Part shown: in pieces, positions 9,667 through 17,960 of the stretch
How the letters are laid out: the number at the start of each line of letters is the position of its first letter
How positions within the stretch are numbered: the first letter of the stretch is position 1
NCBI GenBank assembly: GCA_036504445.1
Contig: DASXVE010000024.1
Coordinates: 124,001-188,000, forward strand
Direction of reading: 5' to 3'
DNA from: Candidatus Aquicultor sp.
Lineage (GTDB): Bacteria; Actinomycetota; Aquicultoria; Aquicultorales; Aquicultoraceae
DNA length: 64,000 nucleotides
Notes under the pieces: model-generated
Told to the model about the DNA's origin: nothing
Databases searched by the model: none
Seen by the model: the letters and a program-made list of their open reading frames with translations, nothing else
Made by a program: the position numbers and the translations under genes

Positions 9667-10638
9667 TTATCGCGCCAGGATATTGCTGAGCTGCCACAAC
9701 TCAAGATCGAGGGTTTTCGTGTTTGCGACTACTTCTTCGAACGGCGTATATGCGATACGGCCTTCGATCATTCCAACAAGTTTACTGCTGTCGCCTTCAA
9801 GCAGTAGTCTTACCGCCTCGACCCCGAAGCGGGTTGCAAGAATCCGGTCATACGCGGTCGGAATCCCGCCGCGCTGCACATGGCCGAGGATAGTAACGCG
9901 CAGTTCGTACCCAACCTCTTCGCCGTGCTCTCTGAAGTATTTGGTAATATGATCGGCGTTGTTTTGCGCGCCATCGGTAACAAGAACGATTGCGTGCCTC
10001 TTGCCGCGTTCGTATGCCGCACGCAGCTCGTCCGCAATCGTTGCGGGCTCTACTTCAAACTCGGGAGTAACAACGATTTCGGCGCCGCCTGCAAGGCCGG
10101 CCATTAATGCAAGGTAACCGTAATGACGGCCCATGACTTCAATGAGGAACGCCCGCGTATGGGATTCGGCTGTGGTCTTCAGCCGGTCTATCGATTCGAG
10201 GATGATGTTGAGCGCGGTATCCACGCCGATGGTTGTGTCCGAGCCGTAAAGATCGTTGTCGATAGTCGACGCCACGCCGGCCACGGGAAATCCTTTCGTT
10301 GAAAGCGCGTACGCTCCCTGCTGCGAACCGTTGCCCCCGATTACGATAAGGGCATCGATGCCGCGTGCCTGCAGATTCCCAATCGCCCGGTGCTGGGCGT
10401 CGTCGGTTCGAAATTCCCGGCTGCGGGCGGTGCCAAGAACCGTACCGCCGAGTTGCAAAATACCGCTCACTTCGCGGGCGGAGAGCGGTATAATATCGTC
10501 TTCGATCAAACCGGCATAACCGTTGCGAACGCCGAAAACCTCCAAACCCTTATCAATGCCGTACCGTGTGATCGCGCGAACAGCTGCGTTCATACCCGGG
10601 GCATCGCCACCACTGGTAACAACAGCAATGCGTTTCAT
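9667..10638 (-). CDS. pfkA: 6-phosphofructokinase
   Basis: A 323-residue ATP-type phosphofructokinase that phosphorylates fructose-6-phosphate in glycolysis. The start follows an AGGAGG sequence. Motifs in order: GGDAPGMN (N-terminal ATP loop), GGNGSQQGA, TIDNDLYGSD (catalytic aspartate region), EVMGRHYGYLALMAGLAGGAE (sugar phosphate site) and HVQRGG. The length matches bacterial PfkA (about 320). The second motif is GGNGS where E. coli has GGDGS, so the Mg2+-linked aspartate is replaced by asparagine. The absence of GGDD and of a lysine before TIDND argues against a pyrophosphate-dependent enzyme. Confidence 0.93.
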   Translation of the reverse strand: MKRIAVVTSGGDAPGMNAAVRAITRYGIDKGLEVFGVRNGYAGLIEDDIIPLSAREVSGILQLGGTVLGTARSREFRTDDAQHRAIGNLQARGIDALIVIGGNGSQQGAYALSTKGFPVAGVASTIDNDLYGSDTTIGVDTALNIILESIDRLKTTAESHTRAFLIEVMGRHYGYLALMAGLAGGAEIVVTPEFEVEPATIADELRAAYERGKRHAIVLVTDGAQNNADHITKYFREHGEEVGYELRVTILGHVQRGGIPTAYDRILATRFGVEAVRLLLEGDSSKLVGMIEGRIAYTPFEEVVANTKTLDLELWQLSNILAR

Positions 10639-10706
10639 AACAGCCTCCTATACTTCAACCTCTACTACAATAGCTTCTACTAGCTCGCTTAATTTGAACA
10701 ATATTT

Positions 10707-11171
10707 CTATAATGGCTTCAGTGTCGATAGTTTCAAAGCGTTAACTTCCATGAGATGATAGCAGCTAACAGCGTTTGTTGTTTCAATATCGCGGGCACTC
10801 CGCTGCACGGCCTTTTGATAGGCGAACGGCGTATCTTCAAACAGATTCATGCACACCTGGTCGCACACATCCCATGAATCGAAATCGCGAACCCAACATT
10901 CCATTTGCTCTTCTGTTACCCGCTTTGGCTCATCGACCATACTTGCCAGGATACGCGCTCCATGAATCTTACTCGCCCACAGCTCGGCTGCAAGCTCGTG
11001 GTTCTTGCCCGCACGTTTAGCCATCGCCCGGATAGTGGGAATCGACACACCGAGCGTGTTTTCGGGGTTAATTCCATAGTGGGCCATACCTTCAACCGCT
11101 TTCGGATTGGACAAACTTTTCAGTTCGTTGAGTAAAACAAGCGCCCTAGAGCGTATGCCAATAGCCGGCAT
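10707..11171 (-). CDS. AlkD-like DNA alkylation repair protein, C-terminally truncated
   Basis: A 154-residue protein matching the N-terminal two thirds of AlkD-type HEAT-repeat DNA glycosylases (VEGMAHYGINPENTLGVSIPTIRAMAKR, then DSWDVCDQVCMNLF, which holds the catalytic aspartate region). Family members usually reach about 220-235 residues; here the sequence runs into SARDIETTNAVSCYHLMEV and stops, and the expected FVKRAAF segment and following helices are missing. Only 69 bases separate the stop from pfkA, so the rest has been lost. It overlaps the end of the upstream metallo-hydrolase gene by 26 bases. Probably non-functional or altered. Confidence 0.7.
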   Translation of the reverse strand: MPAIGIRSRALVLLNELKSLSNPKAVEGMAHYGINPENTLGVSIPTIRAMAKRAGKNHELAAELWASKIHGARILASMVDEPKRVTEEQMECWVRDFDSWDVCDQVCMNLFEDTPFAYQKAVQRSARDIETTNAVSCYHLMEVNALKLSTLKPL

Positions 11172-12000
11172 GATTCTTTACGAAGAATCCGAGCAGCTTC
11201 TGCTGCATTAAACTCGCCAAAAACCCTTTTACTGTGGTAACAGCCAGCCAGTACTGCGCCGGGTTTTCGAATAGACCAAGCTCCGCCGAGACGGCAGCGA
11301 TAATCTCTTCGGTCGTGCAGGCTTCCTGCAGCGCGGCAAGGACGATCGTGGAAATCGCCTCGATGCGCTCGGTGTGGTATTGTATATGGCTGCGGCTCTC
11401 CGCTTTGGTTATCGGCCGGCCGTGCGCCGGCACAAGCACCTCAAAGTCGAGCGAGTCTATAAGTTCGAGCGAGCTTTTTACAAGCCCGACATCGATAGCG
11501 TACGGTAGCGGATGGCGTTCCCACAGCTCTTTTAGATAAAGCGCGTCGCCCGTAAAAAGAACGCCGTCTTCAGTTAAAAAACCTGAGTGACCTAACGAAT
11601 GCCCGGGAAGCGGTATGACCTGAATACCCGAATCATGCCACTGGTCGAGATAGGCATCGACCCGGCATCCTTCTCCGCGAAAGAGTTTCGTCACCATTTC
11701 ATCGGACGGCTTAGCCCATGAGAACATACCCCGAATATTAATTTCGGGGTTTTCGATGAGCGATACTTCCTCGCGCGACGCGACGATCCGCGCGCCCCGC
11801 CGGCGCAATACTGCGGCACTGGAGAAGTGATCGGCATGGCCGTGTGTTATGAGAACTTCGCGAATATCGAACCCGTCATAGATAGATTCTTCCGGGCCGG
11901 TATCAATAAGGCAACCACCTTTAAAGCCTGAATTAGCAAGCCCCGGGAAATAGTAGGTGTTCCCCGCAAGTAGTTTTGCCCCAACTTCTTCTTCTATCAT
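11146..12000 (-). CDS. Metallo-beta-lactamase fold hydrolase
   Basis: A 284-residue MBL-fold protein with the metal-binding motif THGHADHFSSA (HxHxDH, near residue 74), a second metal histidine in LPGHSLGHSGF, FTGDALY (bridging aspartate) and PAHGRPI (late histidine). A C-terminal helical region of about 70 residues follows, as in glyoxalase II-like or LACTB2-like hydrolases. The substrate is likely a thioester or related small ester, which the sequence does not settle. AAGGGG precedes the start. It overlaps the truncated AlkD-like gene, suggesting one transcription unit. Confidence 0.88.
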   Translation of the reverse strand: MIEEEVGAKLLAGNTYYFPGLANSGFKGGCLIDTGPEESIYDGFDIREVLITHGHADHFSSAAVLRRRGARIVASREEVSLIENPEINIRGMFSWAKPSDEMVTKLFRGEGCRVDAYLDQWHDSGIQVIPLPGHSLGHSGFLTEDGVLFTGDALYLKELWERHPLPYAIDVGLVKSSLELIDSLDFEVLVPAHGRPITKAESRSHIQYHTERIEAISTIVLAALQEACTTEEIIAAVSAELGLFENPAQYWLAVTTVKGFLASLMQQKLLGFFVKNHAGYWHTL

Positions 12001-12342
12001 AACAACCCCTTGGTTTTCCAGAAACCGCAGATACGCTTTGCGGTGCCATGCGACACGCCTCTATTCTGCGCTTCTTGACCTGCACTGTCAATTTGCCATA
12101 CGCGCTAAGAACAATACGCCGGTTTGCGCGCGCAGTCACATCGGATAGTCTTTTATCAACGGCAAGCGGGCAGCCATCTCGTAACAACTTAAGCTGATGC
12201 GTAACGCGACGCAGAAGCAGGTAATGGGCTGTTAGATCGACCACGCACAGATCGGATGTAATGCAAAAAGCCCTGTAGGGCGGTATTTGTAACAAAAGCG
12301 GTTACTATGGCTCAAGACGGTTTTTAAAATAACGGTAGGAGA
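12001..12342. other. Intergenic stretch of 342 bases
   Basis: No convincing gene. Minus-strand open frames here lack a ribosome binding site and family features. It holds a GCCCTGTAGGGC hairpin at 12270-12281 that ends with a T-run when read on the minus strand, terminating the upstream hydrolase gene. Confidence 0.6.
12265..12281 (-). terminator. Intrinsic terminator of the alpha/beta hydrolase gene
   Basis: Read on the minus strand, GCCCTACAGGGC is followed immediately by TTTTTGC, a short-stem intrinsic terminator about 60 bases after the stop codon at 12343. Confidence 0.6.
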
Positions 12343-13020
12343 CTATAAATAGTGTGTGAACCAATCCGTCGCAAGCCTTGATACTTCCTCGAGCGTTCCC
12401 GGCTCTTCAAAAAGATGGGTCGCCCCGGGAATGATCCTGAGTTCCTTCTCCGTGGTGGCTGGGAGTTTCTCAAGCGCCTGTTCGTTAAGCTTAATAACCT
12501 GGGGATCTTCACCACCGACAATCAAGAGCGTGGGCGCGGTAAGCCGGTTAAGCACGCGCCCGGCAAGATCAGGCCGGCCGCCCCGTGATACCACGGCATA
12601 GGTGGTGCGCGGCCGCGCGGCCGCCGCGATAAGTGCAGCTGCCGCCCCGGTACTCGCCCCAAAATATCCGATTTTTAAACCACGGGTGTCATCGCCGGCA
12701 ATCGCCCAATCGGTTGCGCCGATCAGCCGGTCGGCAAGCAGATCGATATTGAAGCGCAGTTCGGCGGTCATGATATCGATAGCTTCTTCTTGCTCGGTTA
12801 ATAGATCAAAGAGAAGCGTGCCCAGCCTGGCCTGCTGTAAGACTTCAGCCACAAATCTATTTCGGGGGCTCAGCCTGCTGCTGCCGCTTCCATGGGCAAA
12901 CAAAATCACGGCTCGGGCACCTTGAGGAAGTATAAGATCTCCTTTAAGCCATGTGCCGTCTATAGGTATTGTAACGTCTCGTCCGGCCGGGTTCGGTGGC
13001 CCCGGTGCTCTCATCGCCAT
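12343..13020 (-). CDS. Dienelactone-hydrolase-like alpha/beta hydrolase
   Basis: A 225-residue alpha/beta hydrolase. The ATG at 13020 is preferred because AAAGGAT lies about 10 bases upstream. Catalytic features are FAHGSGSSRLSPRNR (oxyanion region), the nucleophile elbow GASTGAAA, the acid in VGGEDPQV and the base in GATHLFEEPG. The family acts on esters, often annotated together with phosphoribosyltransferases; here it stands alone. A degraded MFS transporter gene lies directly upstream on the same strand. Confidence 0.85.
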   Translation of the reverse strand: MAMRAPGPPNPAGRDVTIPIDGTWLKGDLILPQGARAVILFAHGSGSSRLSPRNRFVAEVLQQARLGTLLFDLLTEQEEAIDIMTAELRFNIDLLADRLIGATDWAIAGDDTRGLKIGYFGASTGAAAALIAAAARPRTTYAVVSRGGRPDLAGRVLNRLTAPTLLIVGGEDPQVIKLNEQALEKLPATTEKELRIIPGATHLFEEPGTLEEVSRLATDWFTHYL

Positions 13021-13056
13021 ACGAGTTTTGTATCCTTTCAATTAAATTTACAAACG

Positions 13057-13687
13057 TCACTTGAATTGGTAAGACACAAAAATACCGAACGGGTTCTTAC
13101 GCCGCAGCATAACCGCGGACGCCTCACCGGCTAAATGTAAGGGCACTGATGAGAGGCTGGAATTGGTAAGCTGGGCTGATGTCGTACCGATGCCTATGCC
13201 GAACAGGGCAAACCCCGGTACGAGCGAAAGCCCGGCGACTGCCACATTGATTCGAAGCGACCATCGCCAAGAGTAATACGTCGTGAGGTAGCCCCCTGAC
13301 AGTGGCCCGGATACGGCCGCTGTGCCGGCCACCGACCGCCTCGATAGCGGCCTCGCCTATGAAGAGGATGGCCGCCGTTGTAGCAAGAGGCGATAAACGA
13401 ACCTACCGCAAAAGAACAATGCCGGTGCGAAAGACTTTTCTGCGCCCGATCATATCGCCAAGGCGACCCATCGTAATAAGAAGGGTCGCAATAATAAGGG
13501 CATACCCAGAGATCACCCGCTGCATTGCATCAAGCGTTGTATTTAAATCACGCAGGACATAGGGGACGGCGACATTTAATACCGCGTTATCGGTAATAAC
13601 GATAGCAAGACCCGCAGCAAGAAAAATCAGCGCAAACCATCGGTACCGATCCATATTAGATTGTGCTGAGTTTTGTCCTGTTCCCAT
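13057..13687 (-). pseudogene. Broken DHA2-type MFS drug transporter
   Basis: The first 94 residues (MDRYRWFALIFLAAGLAIVI, then LGDMIGRRKVFRTG) are a good N-terminal MFS start with the loop 2-3 signature. The frame is then lost near 13400. A second frame gives SGPLSGGYLTTYYSWRWSLRINV, which is the classical mid-protein motif of the EmrB/QacA family, and then jumps to PGFALFGIGIGTTSAQLTNS and a short tail. Most of the 450-500 residue protein is missing. At least one frameshift and two internal deletions are needed, so this is a pseudogene. Confidence 0.85.
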
Positions 13688-13849
13688 TTTTGATTTATTC
13701 CACTACTAGTGAGCTTCTCTAACGTCTCTGTCAAGCAGTATCAGCTGGTGGAATAAACGTATTCATATGCGACCTGCTGATTGTGCCGAGAAATGAGCGG
13801 GTATATAGTGCGACGTTACATTCCACGTATATATTTTGGAGGGATATTT

Positions 13850-14893
13850 GTGGCAACCATTTACAATGACATGACAAATAACGCTGATATCCAGCGCGAA
13901 CTCAACGAATGGACGCTTCCGCATGTCGAGAAAACTCAGGTAGCGCCCCAAGAACTTGCCAAGATAACCGCCGGTTATGCAATCGAGCAACATCAGTGGA
14001 CGGATTACCATCACTTTGCCAGTATGACTTCTAACCCGGACATCAAGCGGCTCTTTACCCAGATCGGCGCACAAGAGGAAGAACACCTCGCAATGATGGG
14101 CTCGCTCACCGACCCGGACACAACACCACTCGAAGCAAGCTTAGCGCTCGAAATGACAGCCGTCACCGGTTTTACCGAAGCCGCACAGGTCGAGCCGAAC
14201 CAAACTTGCAAAAGCGTCTATGACTATATTCTATACGACCACCTCACCCAGACAAAGGCGATAGCCGATATCGCTTCACAAGTCGGCACCAACCCGCAAG
14301 GCGTAATTAAAAACCATATCGAGGTTCGCAGGGGAAGACCGCTCGATAAGCAGTTTGTACCGACCGACGACCTTATGAAACCGCACCTGAATAAAGATGG
14401 TGATGATATCATGAGTTTTGTTAACCTGCATATGCTCCTTGCAGCCGAGGAGAGCTTACATAACGAACTGCAACTGTTCAGAAGGATGCTGCCGTCCTAC
14501 GTTGCACGGCGTCTTTACTCAATGATAAACGCTATCGAAACCCTTCACGCATCCATGTTGGAATCGCTCGATGACCCTAACGCCACACCGCTTGAGCGGG
14601 CGATGATAAATGAGATGGCGGAGATTCGCACACATCAACTCGGCGCGCATATGGCAAAAGATGCGAACGCAAAACGCGCCCATGAATACGCGCTTCGCCA
14701 GGACGAGCAACATTTAAGCTGGCTAAGAGACACATATAGTAACGTCGAGCACAAGGATTCAGCCAAGTACGCACCGAATATGCAAAAGCTCTTCGCACCG
14801 CCGCAGATGCCGGCCAACGATTATATAAACCAGGTCATGCAAACGCAGGTCAACATAATGCCTCGCGGCATGGGATTCGAGAAGGCCGCGTAA
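13850..14893 (+). CDS. Ferritin-like di-iron protein with two helical-bundle halves
   Basis: A 347-residue protein. The GTG at 13850 was chosen because GGAGGG lies 8 bases upstream. It reads as two consecutive four-helix bundles with ExxH-type metal motifs: EQHQWTDYHHFA and QEEEHLAMM in the first half, EESLHNELQ, ETLHASML and RQDEQHLSWL in the second. This suggests a rubrerythrin or ferritin-like protein in which a domain has been duplicated. Substrate could be peroxide, O2 or iron; the sequence does not decide. It stands alone with a strong terminator after it. Confidence 0.7.
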   Translation: MATIYNDMTNNADIQRELNEWTLPHVEKTQVAPQELAKITAGYAIEQHQWTDYHHFASMTSNPDIKRLFTQIGAQEEEHLAMMGSLTDPDTTPLEASLALEMTAVTGFTEAAQVEPNQTCKSVYDYILYDHLTQTKAIADIASQVGTNPQGVIKNHIEVRRGRPLDKQFVPTDDLMKPHLNKDGDDIMSFVNLHMLLAAEESLHNELQLFRRMLPSYVARRLYSMINAIETLHASMLESLDDPNATPLERAMINEMAEIRTHQLGAHMAKDANAKRAHEYALRQDEQHLSWLRDTYSNVEHKDSAKYAPNMQKLFAPPQMPANDYINQVMQTQVNIMPRGMGFEKAA

Positions 14894-14916
14894 GGTTTTT
14901 GCCTATGTAGCGTAAA

Positions 14917-14954
14917 GGTTAAATGCGGCCGGAGTTTTCCGGCCGCATTTAACC
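14917..14954 (+). terminator. Strong 17-bp hairpin terminator
   Basis: GGTTAAATGCGGCCGGA pairs perfectly with its complement around a 4-base GTTT loop, 24 bases after the ferritin-like gene. There is no long T-run, but the stem is very stable. Confidence 0.75.
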
Positions 14955-15038
14955 TGTTTTCATGCGGTTGTCCAAGAGAACTGCACTTGACCCTGCTCAA
15001 CCCTTCATGCATACTTTAGGCTAGAAGTGAATAAAGCG

Positions 15039-15046
15039 TATTTTTG
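15039..15046. repeat. 8-bp target site duplication, left copy
   Basis: TATTTTTG immediately outside the left inverted repeat. The identical octamer lies immediately outside the right repeat at 18425-18432. Eight or nine bases is the duplication length known for IS1-family transposition. Confidence 0.85.
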
Positions 15047-15066
15047 GGTAGTGGGTCAGTTTGAAT
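15047..15066 (+). repeat. Left terminal inverted repeat of the IS1-family transposon
   Basis: GGTAGTGGGTCAGTTTGAAT, the exact reverse complement of 18405-18424. It begins with GGT, as do the ends of IS1 itself. Identity to the other end stops after 20 bases. Confidence 0.9.
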
Positions 15067-15113
15067 CAAGAAATATTTTAACGCCCTGGAAAATGTGGTA
15101 ATATAGATGTATT

Positions 15114-15374
15114 ATGCATGACCGCTCAAGAAAGAAGCGGCCGGTGGACTTAAACCGTCTCGCCGCCGACATTGTAAACGATGCCACAGAAGAAGAAAAG
15201 CGCATTCCTGAGCCCGGTCAGGAGAAAAATGCTGCTGCCGTCGAACTCGGACGCAGAGGTGGCTTAAAGGGCGGCAAAGCGAGAGCTGAAAAGCTCACCC
15301 CTGAACAGAGGCAGGAGATAGCTAAGAGGGCTGCTGCTGCTCGGTGGGGGAAAAAACCGCCCACCGATGATTAA
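15114..15374 (+). CDS. Small basic KGG-type protein (transposon passenger)
   Basis: An 86-residue protein. After a polar N-terminus it contains AAAVELGRRGGLKGGKARAEKLTPEQRQEIAKRAAAARWGK, a Gly/Lys/Ala-rich segment seen in small stress-type or nucleic-acid-binding bacterial proteins. A plausible -10 box (TAATAT) lies 9 bases before the start and no Shine-Dalgarno is visible, so it may be read from a near-leaderless transcript starting just inside the left transposon end. Its last 4 bases overlap the convergent dinD gene. Function unknown. Confidence 0.7.
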   Translation: MHDRSRKKRPVDLNRLAADIVNDATEEEKRIPEPGQEKNAAAVELGRRGGLKGGKARAEKLTPEQRQEIAKRAAAARWGKKPPTDD

Positions 15375-16189
15375 TCATGCAGTTCTTTGGTCTCTTGTTT
15401 TAATTTACGCTCGATTTCCTTTATCGGCGGTTCGATAGGTAGTTTTTCAGGCATGGTGCCACCAATCTTTTGGATTGCCCTGCGAACTTCTTCACCGACC
15501 TCGCGATGAGTGCGAATTGCTTGCGGTTCGTTGTTTACCTTATCGCGTACCAATCTATCTTCGGTCTGTGTAATGCGGAACTCGTTCGCAGCTAATTCGG
15601 TCCGTCCTATCCGGTCGAGGAGCTGGTCTTTTTTATCGAGCTTCTTAAACGCTTTAAGGTCGGTAAGACTCATACCACCATACAGCCCGCGATATCCGGC
15701 ATCTTGGAAAACCCCATACATCTTAACTCCGGCGTCCTTCGCTGCTCGTTTTAATTTGTTGTTAGCGTCCTTTACTCGATTACGGAGAAGTAGCCTTCGC
15801 TCCTCTTCGGTTAGTTTTTCCTGTATCTCTTGCCTTCTGGTCTGTACTGCGAAATATGTTTGCGCCTTCGCTATCTCGATGTTCTGTGGGTTACCGTTCA
15901 TAGCGATTAGATAGCAAGCATATCTATTTAGATAATAATCCTGTACCTGTACCTTCGCACCACTTCCTACTGTAACCATTTTGGTGGTCTCACCGAAATG
16001 CTCGTTGATGTCTTCCCCCACGCCTTCGCATGCCTTCATTGCTTTCTCAATAACATTCTTAAAATATCGCCACTCTGGATATTTTAAAATCTTCATGAGC
16101 TCTCTCGCCATCCAGTACTCGGTTCCTTTTTTTGATATTTGCATAGCTTCCTTTAGTGTTGCGGTAGTGCCGTCAAGCTCTTCGTCCAT
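15371..16189 (-). CDS. dinD: DNA damage-inducible protein D (BRO-N like)
   Basis: A 272-residue DinD homologue with a good ribosome binding site (AGGAGG). Recognisable blocks are YWMARELMKILKYPEWRYFKNVIEKA in the BRO-N-like N-terminal domain, DYYLNRYACYLIAMNGNP, AKAQTYFAVQTRRQE, VKMYGVFQDAGYRGLYGGMS and GRTELAANEFRITQTEDRL. In E. coli DinD is SOS-induced and inhibits RecA-mediated strand exchange. Here it is cargo of a transposon. A LexA box was not identified. It converges with the KGG-type gene and diverges from the winged-helix gene. Confidence 0.9.
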   Translation of the reverse strand: MDEELDGTTATLKEAMQISKKGTEYWMARELMKILKYPEWRYFKNVIEKAMKACEGVGEDINEHFGETTKMVTVGSGAKVQVQDYYLNRYACYLIAMNGNPQNIEIAKAQTYFAVQTRRQEIQEKLTEEERRLLLRNRVKDANNKLKRAAKDAGVKMYGVFQDAGYRGLYGGMSLTDLKAFKKLDKKDQLLDRIGRTELAANEFRITQTEDRLVRDKVNNEPQAIRTHREVGEEVRRAIQKIGGTMPEKLPIEPPIKEIERKLKQETKELHD

Positions 16190-16322
16190 AGAACTTTTCC
16201 TCCTATTCTAGAGCCAGTTGTAGATGAAGTGTTAATATTTCCTTCAAATAGTACCACACTTTTTCGCTTGCTACCATAAATCCCTTATGATACGCTCAAG
16301 AAAAAAGTGAAGGGAGTTCAAT

Positions 16323-16802
16323 ATGGGCGTCAGGGAAAAACTTGAGGATAGAATTAAGAGAAAAGAACAGGAAATTCAAGACTATCAGATCAAGATTGCC
16401 GAGGCAAACGCTTACTTACAGGGCTTACAAGAAGCCTTAAAGCTGCTACCTAAGGACTATATGAATGGGAATGGTTCAGAAGAAATAGTATTGAGAAAAG
16501 GTAGTGCTGTTCAGAAAACCCAAGAATTTCTTAAAGAGCAGGGAAAACCCATGCATATCATGGATATTCTTAGAGGCATTGGTAAAGAACCAAACAGCAA
16601 TGAGAGAACTTCTCTTAGCGGTTCCTTGGGCCTTTATGTTAGAAAAAATCAGATATTTGCTAGACCTGAACCAAATACATTTGGCCTGATAGAATGGGAG
16701 GATGACCCCGATTTTGAAGAACTGGAACAGTCTGAGGATTTCAGCCCAGGAGGCGAAGAAGTACCACAAGATAGCTCACTTTATGATGATTGCCCCTTTT
16801 AA
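16323..16802 (+). CDS. Coiled-coil plus winged-helix protein (transposon passenger)
   Basis: A 159-residue protein with AGGGAG 6-7 bases before its ATG. Residues 1-45 are a charged coiled coil (REKLEDRIKRKEQEIQDYQ). Residues 60-120 resemble a HARE-HTH/winged helix (KTQEFLKEQGKPMHIMDILRGI, then TSLSGSLGLYVRKNQIF and GLIEW). The tail is strongly acidic (DDPDFEELEQSEDFS). It may bind DNA or regulate the adjacent divergent dinD, but that is inference from position only. Confidence 0.7.
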   Translation: MGVREKLEDRIKRKEQEIQDYQIKIAEANAYLQGLQEALKLLPKDYMNGNGSEEIVLRKGSAVQKTQEFLKEQGKPMHIMDILRGIGKEPNSNERTSLSGSLGLYVRKNQIFARPEPNTFGLIEWEDDPDFEELEQSEDFSPGGEEVPQDSSLYDDCPF

Positions 16803-16886
16803 GTAGTAGTGTTTTAGAAGAAAACAAGTAAAAAGAAGTAATATAAGGTATTTACTTTGCTTAACCGCTCAAGTATAATGGTCAGT

Positions 16887-17723
16887 ATGAACAAGCTATC
16901 CGTTGAGAAACGAGTACAAGTAATTAAATGCCTTGTCGAAGGTACAAGCATTAGGGGCACGGTTCGCATAACCGGCGTCGCTAAGAACACCGTCGCCAAA
17001 TTACTTGTCGATCTCGGTGAAGGTTGCTCGATCTATCAAGACGCGATTATGCATGATCTCAAATGCAGGCGCCTGCAATTCGACGAGATTTGGAGCTTTG
17101 TTTATTCCAAGCAGAAAAACATACCCGAAGAACACCGGGGCGAATTTGGTTACGGCGACGTGTGGACGTGGGTTGCTATGGACGCCGATACGAAGCTCGT
17201 TGTTTCTTTCTTAGTCGGGGAGCGCAACAGTAAAGACGCTAAGGCGTTTGTTTCTGATGTGGCTTCACGGTTGCGCTACAAGGTTCAGCTTACTACAGAC
17301 GGCTACAAGCCATATCTGGAAGCGGTTGAAGATAGTTTCGGTGGCGATATTGACTACGCGGTGCTGCATAAGATTTACGGCGTCGAACCTGAAACACAGA
17401 AGCGGTATTCACCGGCTAAATGCCTCGGAACCGATGTGCAGGTCGTGGCAGGCAACCCCGACAAAGCCCACGTCTCGACCTCGTATGTAGAGCGCCAAAA
17501 CTTGACGATGCGCATGGGTATGAGAAGGTTTACGAGACTTACTAACGCCTTCTCAAAGAAAGCAGAGAATCTAGCACATGCGGTTAGCCTTCACTTCATG
17601 TATTACGACTTCGCTAGACCACATAAAAGCCTCTCGAAGCAGTACCCAACCACGCCAGCTATGGCCGCTGGAATCGCAGACCATGTTTGGACGGTTGAAG
17701 AACTAGCCAGCCTTATGGAATAG
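16887..17723 (+). CDS. IS1-family transposase, single ORF
   Basis: A 278-residue transposase. An N-terminal helix-turn-helix (VIKCLVEGTSIRGTVRITGV) is followed by a zinc-less DDE core: QFDEIWSFV (first D), TTDGYKPYLEAVE (second D) and HVSTSYVERQNLTMRMGMRRFTRL (E). The end (HFMYYDFARPHKSL) is typical of this class. Unlike IS1 itself there is no programmed frameshift; one frame encodes everything. The 8-bp target duplication flanking the element at 15047-18424 agrees with the family. The ATG at 16887 was taken because the homologous N-terminus begins at MNKL. Confidence 0.92.
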   Translation: MNKLSVEKRVQVIKCLVEGTSIRGTVRITGVAKNTVAKLLVDLGEGCSIYQDAIMHDLKCRRLQFDEIWSFVYSKQKNIPEEHRGEFGYGDVWTWVAMDADTKLVVSFLVGERNSKDAKAFVSDVASRLRYKVQLTTDGYKPYLEAVEDSFGGDIDYAVLHKIYGVEPETQKRYSPAKCLGTDVQVVAGNPDKAHVSTSYVERQNLTMRMGMRRFTRLTNAFSKKAENLAHAVSLHFMYYDFARPHKSLSKQYPTTPAMAAGIADHVWTVEELASLME

Positions 17724-17780
17724 ACGCTAGCTAAAAATATAGTACAATGGTTTTATTCCACAAGAAAAGAGGTGAATAAT

Positions 17781-17960
17781 GTGGCTCAAGTTGGTACAAG
17801 GGTTAAGGTAGGTTCGTTAGCACCAGAAACTGGTCGATACAAACACACCGCTTGCCCGAACACAATTATCCTTAACAAGGGTAATAAGGTCCCGCCCTGC
17901 AGTATGCATAACTGCCCAAATAGTGGCGCCGACTGGATTCTGCAGTCTATCCTCACATAG
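17781..17960 (+). CDS. YjzC-like small cysteine-containing protein (transposon passenger)
   Basis: A 59-residue protein starting at GTG with GAGGTGA 5 bases upstream. It has the pattern VKVGSLAPETGRYKHTACP, followed by LNKGNKVPPC and HNCPNSGADW. The G-x-x-A-P-x-x-G-x-Y start resembles YjzC-type small proteins, and the spaced cysteines suggest a zinc ribbon. Its 3' end overlaps the convergent gene at 17953 by 8 bases. Function unknown. Confidence 0.65.
   Translation: MAQVGTRVKVGSLAPETGRYKHTACPNTIILNKGNKVPPCSMHNCPNSGADWILQSILT

Noticed and set aside
11933-12295. 120-residue minus-strand open frame overlapping the start of the MBL hydrolase
   Set aside because: No ribosome binding site, arginine/cysteine-rich random composition, and it overlaps a real gene start.
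16857-17723. Minimal IS1 insertion sequence with ends close to the transposase gene
   Set aside because: No inverted repeats or target duplication were found directly around the transposase gene; the true ends lie at 15047 and 18424.
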